Shown here: positions 23,622-36,196 of the stretch, piece after piece
Layout of the letters: every line of letters begins with the position of its first letter
How positions within the stretch are numbered: the stretch's first letter is position 1
Position numbers and translations under genes: made by a program
The notes under the pieces: model-generated
Databases searched by the model: none
What the model saw: only the letters and a program-made list of their open reading frames with translations
Told to the model about the DNA's origin: nothing
Origin: Solen grandis
Taxonomy: Eukaryota > Mollusca > Bivalvia > Adapedonta > Solenidae
Length of the DNA: 64,000 nt
NCBI GenBank assembly: GCA_021229015.1
Contig: CM037787.1
Span: forward strand, 41,866,170-41,930,169
Direction: 5' to 3'

Positions 23622-24560
23622 TATATGCATATCGTACGTAACGCCAATTTATAGTTAGTTCGTGGATCTATATTTTTTTCTATATCTTAATCAAGTAAGG
23701 CCAACATTCTGTGCTGATAACAGGGCAAAAGCCATATAAATTGTGCACCTTTAGTTAATTGTGAAAGATTCTGAGATAATCTTTCGCCTTAGATAAGAGA
23801 ATATCGGATGACCTATCGAAATTTATGCAGTTTTCAATTTTTTTAACTTTTATTTGGCTACACTTGTTTGATAAACGCCAAGTAGTATAATTCTATCATA
23901 CATGTGTACTCGTATGCCTTTAAAATTTGCTTGTGTGTATTGTGAGTCAAGTTTAACAAAGTGTCCATTGATAAGGCTATCTACAGACTATCTACAGACT
24001 GTCTACAGGTGACTCGCGCTAGCTATAAGAGCCGGACACAGTCACACTGGGTGATGTTACACGCGAGGAGGTGCTACCGGGGGGACTGGATATATACCCT
24101 GTTGGTGATGCAAATGTTTTAAAGATAGATTAACTGTTGACCGTCTTGTTGTGTCCTGGTATTTAAATACCGGTAACTATTGTGTCGAGGAACCGCATTC
24201 AGGATTTTTAAAACAATGATGAATAAATCGGTTTCTGCGATTTTATTTTTCCTTTTTTCCCCTGTGGCAATCTACAAAATAAAAACAATTGCATATACAG
24301 TCCGTTAAAGTACGGTTACTATTCAATGATAACGATTATGGTTACCCATGGCTACCCACACAATGTGAAATCACAGTAAATATAACAACCAAATTTATAG
24401 TTTTCGTTAGGATATCCAAAATAAAGGTCCTTCCTCATAGAAGTCGTATCATTTCTAGAAATATTAAAAAGGGTTGAGAAGAGACATACCACGTGACCAG
24501 GTTATTATATTAGCGACAAACTGAGCAAATCCTGGCGTTTTCTTTCCGTAGCGCCCATTA
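23622..24560 (+). repeat. Repeat X, contiguous copy
   Basis: Matches 35,645-35,808 and then 40,322-41,110 in order: GCATATCGTACGTAACG, GGGCAAAAGCCATATAAATT, GAATATCGGATGACCTATCG with AAATTTAT, TGATAAACGCCAAGTAGT, CCATTGATAAGG, GGTGATGCAAATGTTTTAAA, ACGATTATGGTTACC, AATAAAGGTCCTTCC and ACCACGTGACCAG. Divergence is substantial. It also holds an 11-bp triplication (CTATCTACAGA) at about 23,978. No coding content is recognised. Confidence 0.65.
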
Positions 24561-25734
24561 TGCACAATATTACCAACTTGGTTTATGTAAAGAAAGGGGG
24601 ACCCAGCGTTTTTCTTGAGTCGTGAAACATCAAGGAGATATGTGCATTTTTAAAGTTATTTATCGTATCTGTTTTATATTCATTGCCAGCCTCTCGAACT
24701 CTGCAGTAGTGTTTATTCACACGACATTTCAGTTAAAGATAAACTAATTGGTCTGTACAGACTTACCTGTCAAAGTGTAATGTTAGGTCTTCAGTGTAGA
24801 TGCATTTTGTTTTGAATGGCGGTTCTTATCGTTTGTGCAGTTCTTGATTTTAAAAGATAAACACAGTCAACCTAAGAAATCCCCCTAACAATTGATAAAA
24901 AATTACATTTTAACGTTTCAAACATGTAAGAAATATAAAACGCCTAATATGACTAAGCACGTGGTATTTGTTAATGAATAGATTCAACCTCCGTGTCTCA
25001 TGTAATCAAAGCGCTGAATACACTGAAGTTGTTTGTGTCTCAAATGATTGAGGGTTTGAATCTGCAGCTTAATGAAACTCTTCAAATAACTTTAATCTAT
25101 GCTTGTGCTCATTGCTGAGGATGAGTTATCATTTATAGTTGGGTTCAATTTCTAAAGGTAAATTCAAAGAAGCTCTAAACAAGTATCACAAAAAACTAGA
25201 ACAATCACAAAAAGTGATGGAATACCCTATCATATTGTTTTGTCAGGGAAAAGGGAGCATATTGACCATATCATCAAAGAGTCATTGCATGCAAAGACAC
25301 TTAAAAATTAATGGGAGATAATGAAAATATCATATGAAGTTATGGTTCTTGAAAAGGCACTAGCACTAGCCCATGCAGATATCAAAGTATCTCTCACACA
25401 GTGATTAGTATAGCTCTTTGACAAGGCAGCAGTCACTGAAATGTTATTCATCATTTCATTCAATAAGTAACTGCCTTGGGACTTTAAGAATACAAATGTC
25501 ATCTGTTGAGTAGAAGATGTCAAGAGGATTCTGCCACAAATCATTAAACCCTGGGTGGTGTTTACTGGAGTTTCACTGGGCACATGAAATTAGGCATACA
25601 TTCTTCCTTCACCTGTGGTACCATCCAGTAGATCCCCCACTGAAATATATAAAAAGAAAACAATGAATTCGAAGAAAATGCATCAAGTCTATTTTATATT
25701 ATCTGTAACAGCCTATATGTAACACTTCAGAGAG
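24561..25734. other. Intergenic DNA, no gene seen
   Basis: AT-rich; no domain or splice-bounded exon recognised. Confidence 0.45.
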
Positions 25735-25930
25735 AGATTTGTGTAAGTGATCCGATAGCTAAGGCTGTAGAGCACTTGCCATATCAGCAAGGTAGGGTCC
25801 TGGGTTTGAGTCCCAATATGACTGCACATTTTCCTCATCTGGTTACACATAACACGTGCAATGGCATTATATAATAGGAGCAGAGAAAATCTCATCTGGT
25901 TACATTTGGTGCCCAATGTTGGATCATGAC
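25735..25930 (+). repeat. tRNA-derived SINE, copy 1
   Basis: TGTGTAAGTGATCCGATAGC then GGCTGTAGAGCACTTG (A-box-like) and GGGTTTGAGTCCC (B-box-like), followed by TGCACATTTTCCTCATCTGG and GGAGCAGAGAAAATCTCATC. A second, more decayed copy lies at 26,418-26,590. Confidence 0.55.
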
Positions 25931-26417
25931 ATTTTAGTTCTCCAGTATGTACTGCTTTTCAGATAATCTGAAAAGTTTTTAAGAATTACAGGACATTTGG
26001 TCCTGTAATTTTACAAGATTTACAGGACCAAAATTAAGTTCAAAGGACCAAACTCAAACAACTAGATTTCATTATTGTTTTTATTTCATTTCATTGATTT
26101 TATTAAGTTTAAACAATTTATTATCATGATATCTTAAGAGAGTCTTGATTAATGAAATGGATATTCAACAATATGTGTAGATAAACAATGCTGTTAGAAA
26201 TTTTACTGGACATTCCAACCGAATGTATTAAAATATTCAAAGGACTAAAATAGAAATTACCCGTCAGGCCAGACAGGCAGACACTTTTTGGAATGTCTGG
26301 CCTTTGGGTTGTTCAGGAACACAGCAAATTTTTTTCTGTATTACGAATTCAAGTTGAATTTAGAATTGGCAGGGTAGTATGCTACAAGCTATAAGTAACC
26401 CATATCAGTGAGAGATT

Positions 26418-26590
26418 TTGTGTAAGTGATCTGGTAGCTCCGCATTTCTCCTATGATGGAGAGGTCCAGGTTTCGCGTCCATTTTTTTCAACTGCACAAT
26501 TTCCTTTCTCATCACATGCAATATCATGAAATAATGGGGAACGCAGAAAATCTTGGCACGTGCCAATCACGTAACAGAAGTACTTGTCTA
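26418..26590 (+). repeat. tRNA-derived SINE, copy 2 (decayed)
   Basis: Shares TTTTGTGTAAGTGATCTGGT with AGCTC, CAGGTTTCGCGTCC, CTGCACAATTTCC and ACGCAGAAAATCT in the same order as 25,735-25,930. Confidence 0.5.
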
Positions 26591-26939
26591 CGTAACATTT
26601 GAAACAAAATGCTGACAAATGACTGACATTTCATAATCACAAAAGCTCACTTTGAGCCCAAAATTTATAAAAGGCTACTGATGAATTAAACTTATTAAAA
26701 TTATTTTCATGCTTATTGACTATGACACTGATTTTTTCATGAACATATCATCCCAAAATTTGCTGACCCTACATTCAAAGCAGTCAAATTTAGATGCTTA
26801 ATTGTAAACAATTGAGTGTCTACATTGGAATGATTGTGACCAGACCTGATGACTTTTGGCAGATATAACACTTCTTTACATGTTTGTTGAGTACAATGTC
26901 CCACTGACATTATTTCAGTCATTTGGGGACCTCATGTCT

Positions 26940-27185
26940 ACTTGAGACAGATATAGTGCAGCCACACTGCAGTATCCCGCCGTAGACATGTGGCATGATA
27001 CCACACACAGTTACATTAATATCCTGACACTGCATGGTTGGCCAAGTCCTGGAACTACTCTAATATGCTGAGCTATACCAGAGAGCTATATCAGAACTAT
27101 TGTTTTATGAATTTGGTATGTCACTGCCAGGGACCGAACCACAACCTCCTGTTCCTGAGGCAGAGGCTCTAACCACCGAGGAGAG
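26940..27185 (-). repeat. tRNA-derived SINE, minus strand
   Basis: On the minus strand 27,185-27,120 gives TCGGTGGTTAGAGCCTC (A box) and GTGGTTCGGTCCCTGG (B box). Further downstream is GGTATCATGCCACATGTC, the inverse of the block at 473-490 in the first kilobase. Probably the same SINE family as 455-608. Confidence 0.55.
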
Positions 27186-27189
27186 TTTT

Positions 27190-28220
27190 ATATATTTTAT
27201 ATCATAAAAATTAACAATACTGCAACACCATTACTTGCCTTATCAATAGCCCGTTGTACAAATTCACGCCAAGAATATCATCTGTCGCAGGCTTTCCCAG
27301 CGCCGTCAGCAAAGGGAGAATATGCCAAAGTACCTCTGAGGAGATAAATAAAAAATCTTCAATATTTGACATACGATTTGACATACGAAATATTATTTTG
27401 TACAAAATTACATTATTTTCACTTTCTTCACTTTTTAAAAGACTGATAAAGTGAGCAGTTAGTTTATATATACGTGTCCAGGTTTACTAGGTCTTGTTTA
27501 AATATTACATCCGCCTATTACTAGATGTCTACATGATCTGCATGTTAAAAATCACTGTAAACAAAACAGAAGTAAATAAACAATCACTGTCATCAAACAA
27601 AAATAATTTTATGCATTCATGAATATGAACAGATAGGTCTACCTTATTTTGTATTCCACAATGGATGTCAGTGCTGACGGCTTATTTTGTGCTTCCATGA
27701 CTATTTTTCTTAATCTTTTACATCTTTATGTTCTGACGAACTGTTTGTCTTTCTCTGCAGATCAGTTATTTTTGGCTGAGGTGTTTTTCTCGCGGCGATG
27801 ACGGATGAAGTCATCGTCCGATACCATCATCGTCCTTTGTATCCATGTACTTAGATAATACTTACAGTACATCCCAGTATATTGGGATGTATTCTACGCC
27901 ATTATTTAGAAACGTGCTTTTCTCCAGTTCATCTTTTTTATCCACAAAGAACAGTCAACAGAACCGATTCAAAAACCGAAACTAGAAAATACAACACATT
28001 TTCGCGCTTACCGATCGAAAGGGGGTCTATTTTTAGGCCCACATTTCCTTCCAAAAATGTATGCAAAATAAAACCACATGGAAAGCTCTGGATAGGTATA
28101 TGTAATCAGAATTGAATCACAGAAACTGCAAGTGATGACGGTAGCGGGACAAGCGTACCAAAGCCTGAACGTACCATTTTTGAACGAAGCGTACTGGTCA
28201 CCAATAGTGTTGGTAATATG
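27190..28220. other. Intergenic DNA, no gene seen
   Basis: No recognised domain, array or RNA gene. Confidence 0.45.
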
Positions 28221-28222
28221 TA

Positions 28223-29529
28223 ACAAGAGGGCCAAGATGGCCCTGTGTCGCTCACCCGATTAAGATGGCTGTGTTAGGCAAAATGACAAAAAATCTGGCA
28301 TCTAAAGTGTTTTTCTAACATTTGACTAAGTGGCCTACATTTTGATCCTACCTGAATTTACCTGGTGACCTAGTTTTTGACCCAACATGACCCAATTTCG
28401 AACTCATCCGAGATATCATGTAGACAAACATCCTGACCAAGTTTCATGAAGATTGGGTTAAAACTGTGGCCTGTAGAGTGTTCACAAGGTTTTTCTAAGA
28501 TTTGACCTGGTGACCTAGTTTTTGACCCAACATGTCCCATTTTCAAACCCATCTGAGATATTATTTAGACAAACATCCTGACCAAGTTTCATGAAGATTG
28601 GGCCAAAACTATGGCCTCTAGAGTGTTCACAAGGTTTTTCTAAGATCTGACCTGGTGACCTAGTTTTTGACCCCACATGACCCAATTTCGAACTCATCCG
28701 AGATATCATGTAGACAAACAACTTGACCAAGTTTCATGCAGATTGGTCCAAAACTGTGGCCTCTAGAGTGTTCACAAGGTTTTTCTAAGATTTGACCTGG
28801 TGACCTAGATTTTGACCCCACATGACCCATTTTCAAACCATCTGAGATATCATGTAGACAAACATCCTGACCAAGTTTCATGAAGATTGGGCCAAAACTG
28901 TGGCCTCTAGAGTGTTTACAAGGTTTTTCTAAGATTTGACCTGGTGACCTAGAGGGCAAACAAAGTGAAATCTGGCTTTTTTCAATTTTAAAAGGGGCGT
29001 AACTCCTGACCTAAGGGTCCAGTTTCAGCCATAATCCAACTTGGCCAAAATTTGATGGTTATAAACACTGTTATAAAATTTAAAGACAATTGCTCATGAA
29101 ATGAAGATGCTAGAGTGCAAACAATGTGAAATTGGCTTTTTTAATTTTAAAAGGGGCATAACTCCTGACCTAATATTCCGATATCAGCCATAATCGAACT
29201 TGGCCGTGATTTTATGGTTATAAACATTGATATAAAGTTTGAAGATAATTGCTCATGAAATGAAGATGCTAGAGTGCAAACAATGTGAAATCTGGCTTTT
29301 TTGAATTTTAAAAGGGGCATAACTCCTGACCTAATATTCCGATATCAGCCATAATCGAACTTGGCCGAGATTTTATGGTTATAAACATTGTTTTAAAGTT
29401 TGAAGATAATTGCTCATAAAATGAAGATGCTAGAGTGCAAACGAACAAATTGTGGACGACGGACGGACGACGGACATTCATCGATCCTAAGAGCTCATCC
29501 TGAGCACACGTGCTCAGGTGAGCTAAAAA
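28223..29529 (+). repeat. Complete pearl/HINE-like element with type-B and type-A monomers
   Basis: Starts ACAAGAGGGCCAAGATGGCC and TCGCTCACCCG. Four or more type-B monomers of about 145 bp follow (GACCTGGTGACCTAGTTTTT, CATCCTGACCAAGTTTCATG with AAGATTGG), then three type-A monomers of about 125 bp (AGGGGCATAACTCCTGACC, GAAGATGCTAGAGTGCAAAC). It ends GAGCTCATCCTGAGCACACG then TGCTCAGGTGAGCTAAAAA. The two monomer types in one element show that the interior is modular. Minus-strand frames of 60-99 codons are translations of the monomers. Confidence 0.75.
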
Positions 29530-32500
29530 GCAAAGCGATCGCAGATAATATTGTCTTGACTTTGCACGGGTTTATTACCGCCTCTAGTTCTCTCTCTTGA
29601 TAGTACGTGCTACTGGACTTTTCCTAGAGTATCGATTTCACCATAAGAAGACGAGACTACAATCCTCACCTTTAGATTAAATATACTCCCGAATGCATAA
29701 ATATATCCCCTTCAAATGTAATAAGTTGTCAGTGGTATTTGAAAACAATTAAAACACTGCCCAAAACCAACAACAGTCAAACTATTTCCAAAATGGGGTC
29801 TTCAGTTGTCACTACTGAACTCAAAATAAGTAAGGCACGTGTATGGTTGACATAAAGAGATAATATCTATAAACAAAAGTTGTAATAAAGTTTTGTGTTC
29901 TTCGTAACAGCACATATTGGTGTATAAGATTTAAGATGATCCAAATGAGAACAAGAAACATCATACTCATAGTGGTCATACATCTAGGGATACAATTGTT
30001 TTTCCAGAGCTTTGTAAAGAGAAGCCATACAGTTTTGTGGATACATGGCCAATTTTGTGGGTAAAATAAAAACTGCAGGGAATATATGGGCATTCTGTAT
30101 TGTGATAATTATCAAGTGTGAATTTTGCTTTAACAACAACTAAATGACTTTTTTATTAAATGAATGTTTTTACATTTTCCCTTACATTTAAGAAAAAAAT
30201 TAAAAAAATAAGTTTGGAAACAAGGATCAATACATTTTGCGAATTATTGGTGTTTTCGCTGTCGATATGAAATATCGCGTTAATGTATGTAGCTCGATAA
30301 TACATATGGTCCCTGATAAATTATAGGATTGATGGCTAGACAAACCTAGAGACGGGCCCTTCTCCTTACTAAATAAAAGTCCTGCATTTTGCAGAACATA
30401 AATGAATTAATTCAATTAATCCTCACATTTTATGGATATATGAACACATCAACTTGGATAGGATAAGCCTTATATACCAAACTTGTTAACAATTGACTTC
30501 TCTGTAAATTATGTAAGACTTTATTTCATTTAAAAAGACAATGAAATAAATAAAAAGAAATTGTGTTTTCGTAACAGTGGATAAAGACATAAACATAATC
30601 AAACAGATGGTCACTTGTAGTCAATTGCTTATTTACATGATGCATGTTATCCAGACCTGAATGATCAAGCATTAAAAAAAAAATTATACAAAGGAATTGT
30701 GTGTTTTGACCAAAATTACATCTTAATACTTTAACCAAGCCCATGCATATAAATTACCAACATACAAAATAACCATATTATTATTTCAGGGTTGAAATAT
30801 AAATTTTATGAGTGGAATTTCGTCTGCTGTGTAAAAAGAAGGAAAAGGGAAAATTAAGAGAGAGAGAGAATATGTGGGTCTTACTGTCACACTGGATCAT
30901 AGATGAAAATATCTAAACAACATGCATAGATAAACTTTATCTTTGATATAAAAATCTTTTGAAAATCCTTTGGGGCTTGATTTACTTTATTAATGTGTGT
31001 AAGAGAGAAAGAGAGAGAGAGAGAGATCTAATCTACATGTAAGTACATAAGATTTATCATAATGATAAAGCAAAATATACTAGTAGGTACGATTAGGTCC
31101 AACGAGATGAACCTATGCATGTCTTTTTAATCATAAATGTCACAGTGACTGACACATAATTATATATATGTTGCCCGTCTCGAGCTGCGATTGATATAAA
31201 CAAAGCAGACGAATGATTTTGATCTTATTTTTACTATAACTTAAAATGTTTCTTTTAGAAAAAAAAAGATATAATTTACATTTCCAGTGCGTTTATCATG
31301 TAGAACTATTTGTTCGATCTCTATATATATTTTTCTAATTGTAATGTCAAAGTCAATATCTCACCAATCATAGGCATGTAAACCTGATATTTTTTCTGTC
31401 ACGCATTACCCAGACCTTTATTTTGCAAGAGTTGTCTGTTCTTTTACCTACCACATAGTTGAATTTATCGAGGGAGTTAATCCATACAAGTACGATTTCT
31501 CCAGCGGTAAACATTCAAGATGTCGACTGACGAAAGTTTTCAAAGCGTTAGTATTTGAACAAAACTTTACAACTACGCGTTTCCGTAGAGTTCGCTTCGC
31601 GAGACGGACCTTCGTCTCGAGCTGCGCTCGCTATTAATTAGGGGTGGTGCACTCACTAAAAGAGCGTTAATGAGGTGTTGTTAATGAGGCGAAAAGAATG
31701 CTATGAATGAAAACACAAAATGGTTTGTTTATTTTAACAGTTACAGTGATGACAGTTCTATTTTATCGGCATTCACGTCATCAAAACAATCAAACAAAAA
31801 CAGCACCGAAAACAAGTTATTAGATGTTTTCATCTCACAAACGATTGTGTAGCTTGAACGCATTTATTCTTGACATAGCGTTAATTTTCAAACAGTTTTG
31901 CTTTAAATTACCAAACATGTGTGGTAGAGTTACATACAATCTTTCGATCATATTGATCATACTAAGGAGTTATTCGGTTTTAAATGTAGAAAACGGGGTT
32001 CCAGAAATGTAGGTACTGTAGTTGGTGTGACTGACGTCACACACAGCTAAAAACACTGATGGTACATAATTTGTGAATGCAAAATATATAATTAACTAAT
32101 TAACATCTACCTCTCTCTCCCCCCCCCCCCCCCCCCCACACACACACACTCACTCACACAACCACTCAATCTCAATATAACGTATTATATCTAAATGAGA
32201 CCTAAATCTGTTCAAGTGTTTGTGTTACTTCATTTTCACTCTTACTTCTTTAAACATATAAATTACTCTACAAGTGTTTTGCAAACACGTGGATTTACGT
32301 CTGTATTAAGATAGGCACCCGGATGCTCCTTAACAGTTTCTATTCTGAATGGTCCCAGCTTTTGTCCTCAATATTTGTACATTAAACACGGATCGTGTCG
32401 GAGTCACGCATACTTCTAATTAATATTACAAACGAACTGATGTTTAATTATGGACTGATACATCCGTGCTAAACATACACTATTTAATACAGCTTCAGGG

Positions 32501-32840
32501 GTATGGTCATTTTCTTTTTGGAAGGAGGAATTGTAACTTCCTACTTATAAAACTGCTAAAAAGTATTTGTTTGAATAATTATAAAACAAGCATTGCATGT
32601 CATGCTAGGCTAAAGGTTTTCCACAAATAGCTTACAGAGAGAGAGAGAGAGAGGGACATTCGAAAACGATATTCTTTTCTTTTAAACTTAATAACCAGTG
32701 CAATTGAAGAAATGTATCACTCAAAAATGGTCTTTATATGTGTGAGATTACATACCCAGCCATACTGAACCATACATGTATACACTGACAAATTGTTTTC
32801 CGTTTCAAACCTTTGTTCAAGACTTGCATCATGTTTGTAG
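29530..32840. other. Intergenic DNA with simple repeats, no gene seen
   Basis: Contains (GA)n at 31,005-31,026, poly-C with CA/CT runs at 32,119-32,160 and (GA)n at 32,635-32,654. A short CpG-rich stretch (TTCGCTTCGCGAGACGG) is at 31,592. No coding features recognised in 3.3 kb. Confidence 0.5.
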
Positions 32841-32849
32841 TCATAGGTT

Positions 32850-33025
32850 AGGGGCGTGGTCCAGTGGTAATGTAGTCGATTACGGATCCGATGGTTGTAG
32901 GTTCGAACCCCTTTGAAGGCAAGGAAACTTCATGACCTTCCAGGGCGCAAAGTACTGGTCTAACCCAGAAATCGTCGAGAGGGATTTGTATAAGTTGTAA
33001 GAACTTGTTTCCCAATCGCCATAAT
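32850..33025 (+). repeat. tRNA-derived SINE with conserved central domain
   Basis: Head: GTGGTCCAGTGGTAATG (A box) and AGGTTCGAACCCC (B box). Central part: CTTCATGACCTTCCAGG, GTACTGGTCTAACCCAG, GAGAGGGATTTGTATA. The same central part is at 41,655-41,725. This layout is that of molluscan V/Meta-type SINEs such as RUDI; exact family not verified. Confidence 0.65.
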
Positions 33026-33139
33026 ATACGCTTCCACAAAATATAAAGATCCAGATTATGAAGGCTTCCGTCTCGATATGAAAGTAGGTCAAATGACAGT
33101 GTCAATATGTATTTTTTTCTTCCTGAGCATAACTCTTGC

Positions 33140-33750
33140 AAAAATCACTGAACAGGATAATCCCTACTTCTATGCACTTCTACCCGTTATAGTGATGACG
33201 TTCATCAAGATCCATTCTGAAACTTAGGAGTTGCGTTCTCAGGTTAATATGCTATCGAAAGGAATAATCATCGCAAAAATCAATAAACCGGAAAACCCCT
33301 GCGTCATGCACATATAACCATTTTAGTTATGACATTGACCAAGTTTCATAATGATCCATTCAGAAATGTAGGAGGAATCGGGTTCACAAAGCTGCAATAT
33401 CAATAAGCTACAGAGATTAAGTTTCAATGGACATAACTCTTGAAAAAATGAATGAACCAGAAAATTCTTGCTTCATGCACATTTACCCATTACAGTAATG
33501 ACATTGTCAAAGTTTCATAAAGATCTATTCAGAAACTTAGGAGGAGTTCCGTTCATAAGGCTGCAATATCAACAAATCTACAGAGACCAAGTTTCAAGGG
33601 ACAGAACTCTTGCAAAAATAAAAAAGGAAAATCGCCGTTTCATGCACATCTACCCTTTATAGTAATGACATTGACCAAGTTTTGAAAAGATACGGTCAGA
33701 AACATAGGAAGAGTTGCGTTCACAAGAAATGGACGTACGGACGGAGAGAC
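33140..33750 (+). repeat. Tandem monomer array, type E
   Basis: About three to four units of about 155-175 bp with AATGACATTGACCAAGTTTC or variants, ATTCAGAAACTTAGGAGGAG, CTGCAATATCAA and GGACATAACTCTTGCAAAAA. The array ends at ACAAGAAATGGACGTACGGA with CGGAGAGACGG. Similar in style to pearl-like elements but without their standard ends. Confidence 0.6.
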
Positions 33751-34269
33751 GGAATAGATGATGCCAATATACGACCGCCTCCGACGAATGAATATGTGAC
33801 TTGGGGAAGTTCGGACCATGGCCGACCAGGTCCCGTGACCTCGAAAATAAAAATGGTACTTAAGTAAGATTTTCATACTTATACTCAAACTATGCCCATT
33901 AGTTTCAATAGGGATTTGAGTATGATACTCAGATTTGAGTCTGAGATCGCACTTAAGTATTTTCGAGAACACGGGGCCAGAAGTATATAGTGTTTACATG
34001 AAGTTTGAAGTTTTATTCAACATTAGCCAGAAGGTTGTCCGACCCATGCGGCAATAAATAAGGCATAAAATGTACAAAACATGTAGATACGAGTATATAC
34101 AATTACTGAACAAGAAACCCAGTTTTCAGTTTGATATGCAAGTTTGCCAGATCTCCCCTGCCTACCCGGCTGTAATAATGAATTTACTAGTGAATATTTA
34201 TGAAAAACTTGACTTGTTAAAAATTACTTTTCCTCAGAAATACTAAATGGATAACAGAAGACTACTTAC

Positions 34270-34352
34270 AGATATTCGGTTTACAACAGATCCAATAACT
34301 ACACATCCATATCCCGTACAATCGTAACACTTGTCATATATGGGCTGCATAC
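34270..34352 (-). CDS. Possible internal exon, cysteine-containing, unknown protein
   Basis: 83 bp between a pyrimidine-containing acceptor (GATTCTTGGCAG) and a strong donor (GTAAGTAG). In phase 2 it reads open for 27 codons, with KCYDCTGYGCVVIG in the middle and ending at a codon boundary. I do not recognise the protein. No partner exon was found nearby, so this remains a candidate. Confidence 0.3.
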
Positions 34353-35276
34353 CTGCCAAGAATCAATAAAATTGCAAAGTTTAGGACTGATAGACACAAC
34401 ATACCCCTAAACCTCTATCTTGTTAATTTTGACCTTGCACTTCTCCTACGGTTATCTCAACAACCTAAATATTTGTGCACTCCTTTTTTCTGTCAGCATA
34501 GGCCAATCTATTTTCCCATGATACAACAGAGGGTACTTATAGAAAGAAATAGGTTTATGTACATTAAGTGTCGCTTTGACAACCAATTTTCCCCATAAAA
34601 TGTATAAAAGGTCGTTTCACCTACATTACAATAATCGTAAGAGTCGTTGTTCATCATCACACTTAAATAATAATGACTTGTTTATTATTAAATTATGGTG
34701 GCATATTTCTGCCAGCCACTTATCCACTTAGCTATGTAGAAACTTTTCTGAAAGATATTCATTTATTATCAAGCAAGTAGAAAATGTTCAAGTTATCCAC
34801 TTAGGTATCTTAACAGGACTAAACTGTCTGTTAGTGCCCACCTCTGCCAATCACATATTCACTTAGGTTAAGTGGATATCATGCTTTTTTCCAGATAATT
34901 GTCAGTTGTGTCCCTTTGTTTCAATTACTCTATTTATTTATCGTTAATTTAAGTTTTATCGCTGTAACAACAAAATCAGCTTAACTGGTAAATGTTATGA
35001 AGATTTTAATCTTTAATAATTTTGCTTTGACCCATTTCACAGACAATATTTTTATTATTGGAAAAAATACAACGTATTTCAAATTTTTTCTCGATGCCAG
35101 GATTTGTCTCTGTAAATAAATTTACTGGACATAGTGCATTATGAACTGCTATTTATACACTGGCCTCATAAAAAGAAATCCCTGGCTGGGACCTTCAGAT
35201 CTGGAGTCACAATCTCAACCACCACTTCTTTAAGTATTCTTCAAATACAAAGAACATATGCCTAAATAAGCAAATA

Positions 35277-35280
<4 letters not shown>

Positions 35281-35322
<42 letters not shown>
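35281..35322. repeat. (AT)n microsatellite
   Basis: About 21 uninterrupted AT units. Confidence 0.9.
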
Positions 35323-35324
<2 letters not shown>

Positions 35325-35429
35325 AATGATATTCAAGTAAAAACTTGCACAATGCCTGCTTACTGTTACAATTTATGCATTGATGTCCTTTCTGTTAAGT
35401 TACAACTTGTATCAGTCGTGAGTGTCATT

Positions 35430-35808
35430 ACATGATGTCATTTTAACAGTGAGAGATTCACTTATAGTTTTCCATGTATGGTGGTAGCTGTCCTTAAATC
35501 TCGCTAATTTACCAATATACTGGACCATAAAGGTATACATATACGGATTCTTTATTGCATCATTCGATTTAATGTCAAATGAAATGATGCACTGTAAAAG
35601 AACGGTATAATCTAACCATGGCTTTCCATAACTGACCATACGATCCATATGATGCATGTATCGTACTTAACGTCGATATAGATCTAAATTTTATAGTTAT
35701 ATATAGTTGGCTAATCTACATTTTTTCTACATATTTTTTCAAGTCGGGTCAACATTCTTTATTGTTTACAGGACAAAAGCTATATAAATTGTACACCTCT
35801 TGTTAATG
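35430..35808 (+). repeat. Repeat Y plus 5' part of repeat X
   Basis: Y landmarks (see 20,195) are followed directly by X landmarks: GCATGTATCGTACTTAACG, GGACAAAAGCTATATAAATT and GTACACCTCTTGTTAAT. Similarity to the intact X copy at 23,622 stops here and resumes at about 40,322. Confidence 0.6.
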
Positions 35809-35849
35809 AAGGAATATACCGATATATTTCAGTTACCGTTACTGCTGCG

Positions 35850-36110
35850 ACGAGACTTCGCACGAGGATCCCTAATCGTCCAGGTCTAGTTAAGATCAGT
35901 TTCACCTCATTAGATGAGAAGACCTTAGTGCTCAGAAATAAAATGACATTAAAAGACACTCGACAATATAGTCAGGTTTACCTCAAAAGCAGCAAGTCAC
36001 ATGCTGAACGGCTGATCGAGATGAACACTCGGGCCCTACTACGTGACATGCCACAAGGGCGGAACTTCCGTTTGGTTGCTAACGGCAGGCTGAGACAACG
36101 AACGAGTGCG
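35850..36110 (+). pseudogene. LINE ORF1-like fragment
   Basis: Open frame reads TRIPNRPGLVKISFTSLDEK, then VLRNKMTLKDTRQYSQVYLK, then AERLIEMNTRALLRDMPQGR with NFRLVANGRL. The succession of a beta-strand-like KISF, LRNK..LK and a helical ERL..MNTRALL resembles the RNA-binding ORF1 protein of LINEs. It is broken by a C run at 36,117-36,136 before the endonuclease frame. Confidence 0.6.
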
Positions 36111-36116
36111 CATGCG

Positions 36117-36136
36117 CCCCCCCCCCCCCCCCCCCG
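36117..36136. repeat. C homopolymer
   Basis: About 20 C in a row between the ORF1-like and endonuclease pieces. Length is likely unreliable in any assembly. Confidence 0.85.
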
Positions 36137-36196
36137 GTGTAAAAAAAACAAACCCAGGATGCATAGGACAGTACCCGTCTCCATGGCAACATCAGC

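Noticed and set aside
28370..28959. Repeated minus-strand frames with GPIFMKLGQDVCLHDIS
   Set aside because: They are translations of 145-bp non-coding monomers repeated in tandem; no start or stop conservation between units.
35412..35657. Minus-strand frame resembling the peptide at 19,925-19,975 (GKP.L.YTVLLQC.IS)
   Set aside because: The likeness follows from DNA-level similarity of repeat Y; only about 20 codons match and both contexts are otherwise non-coding.
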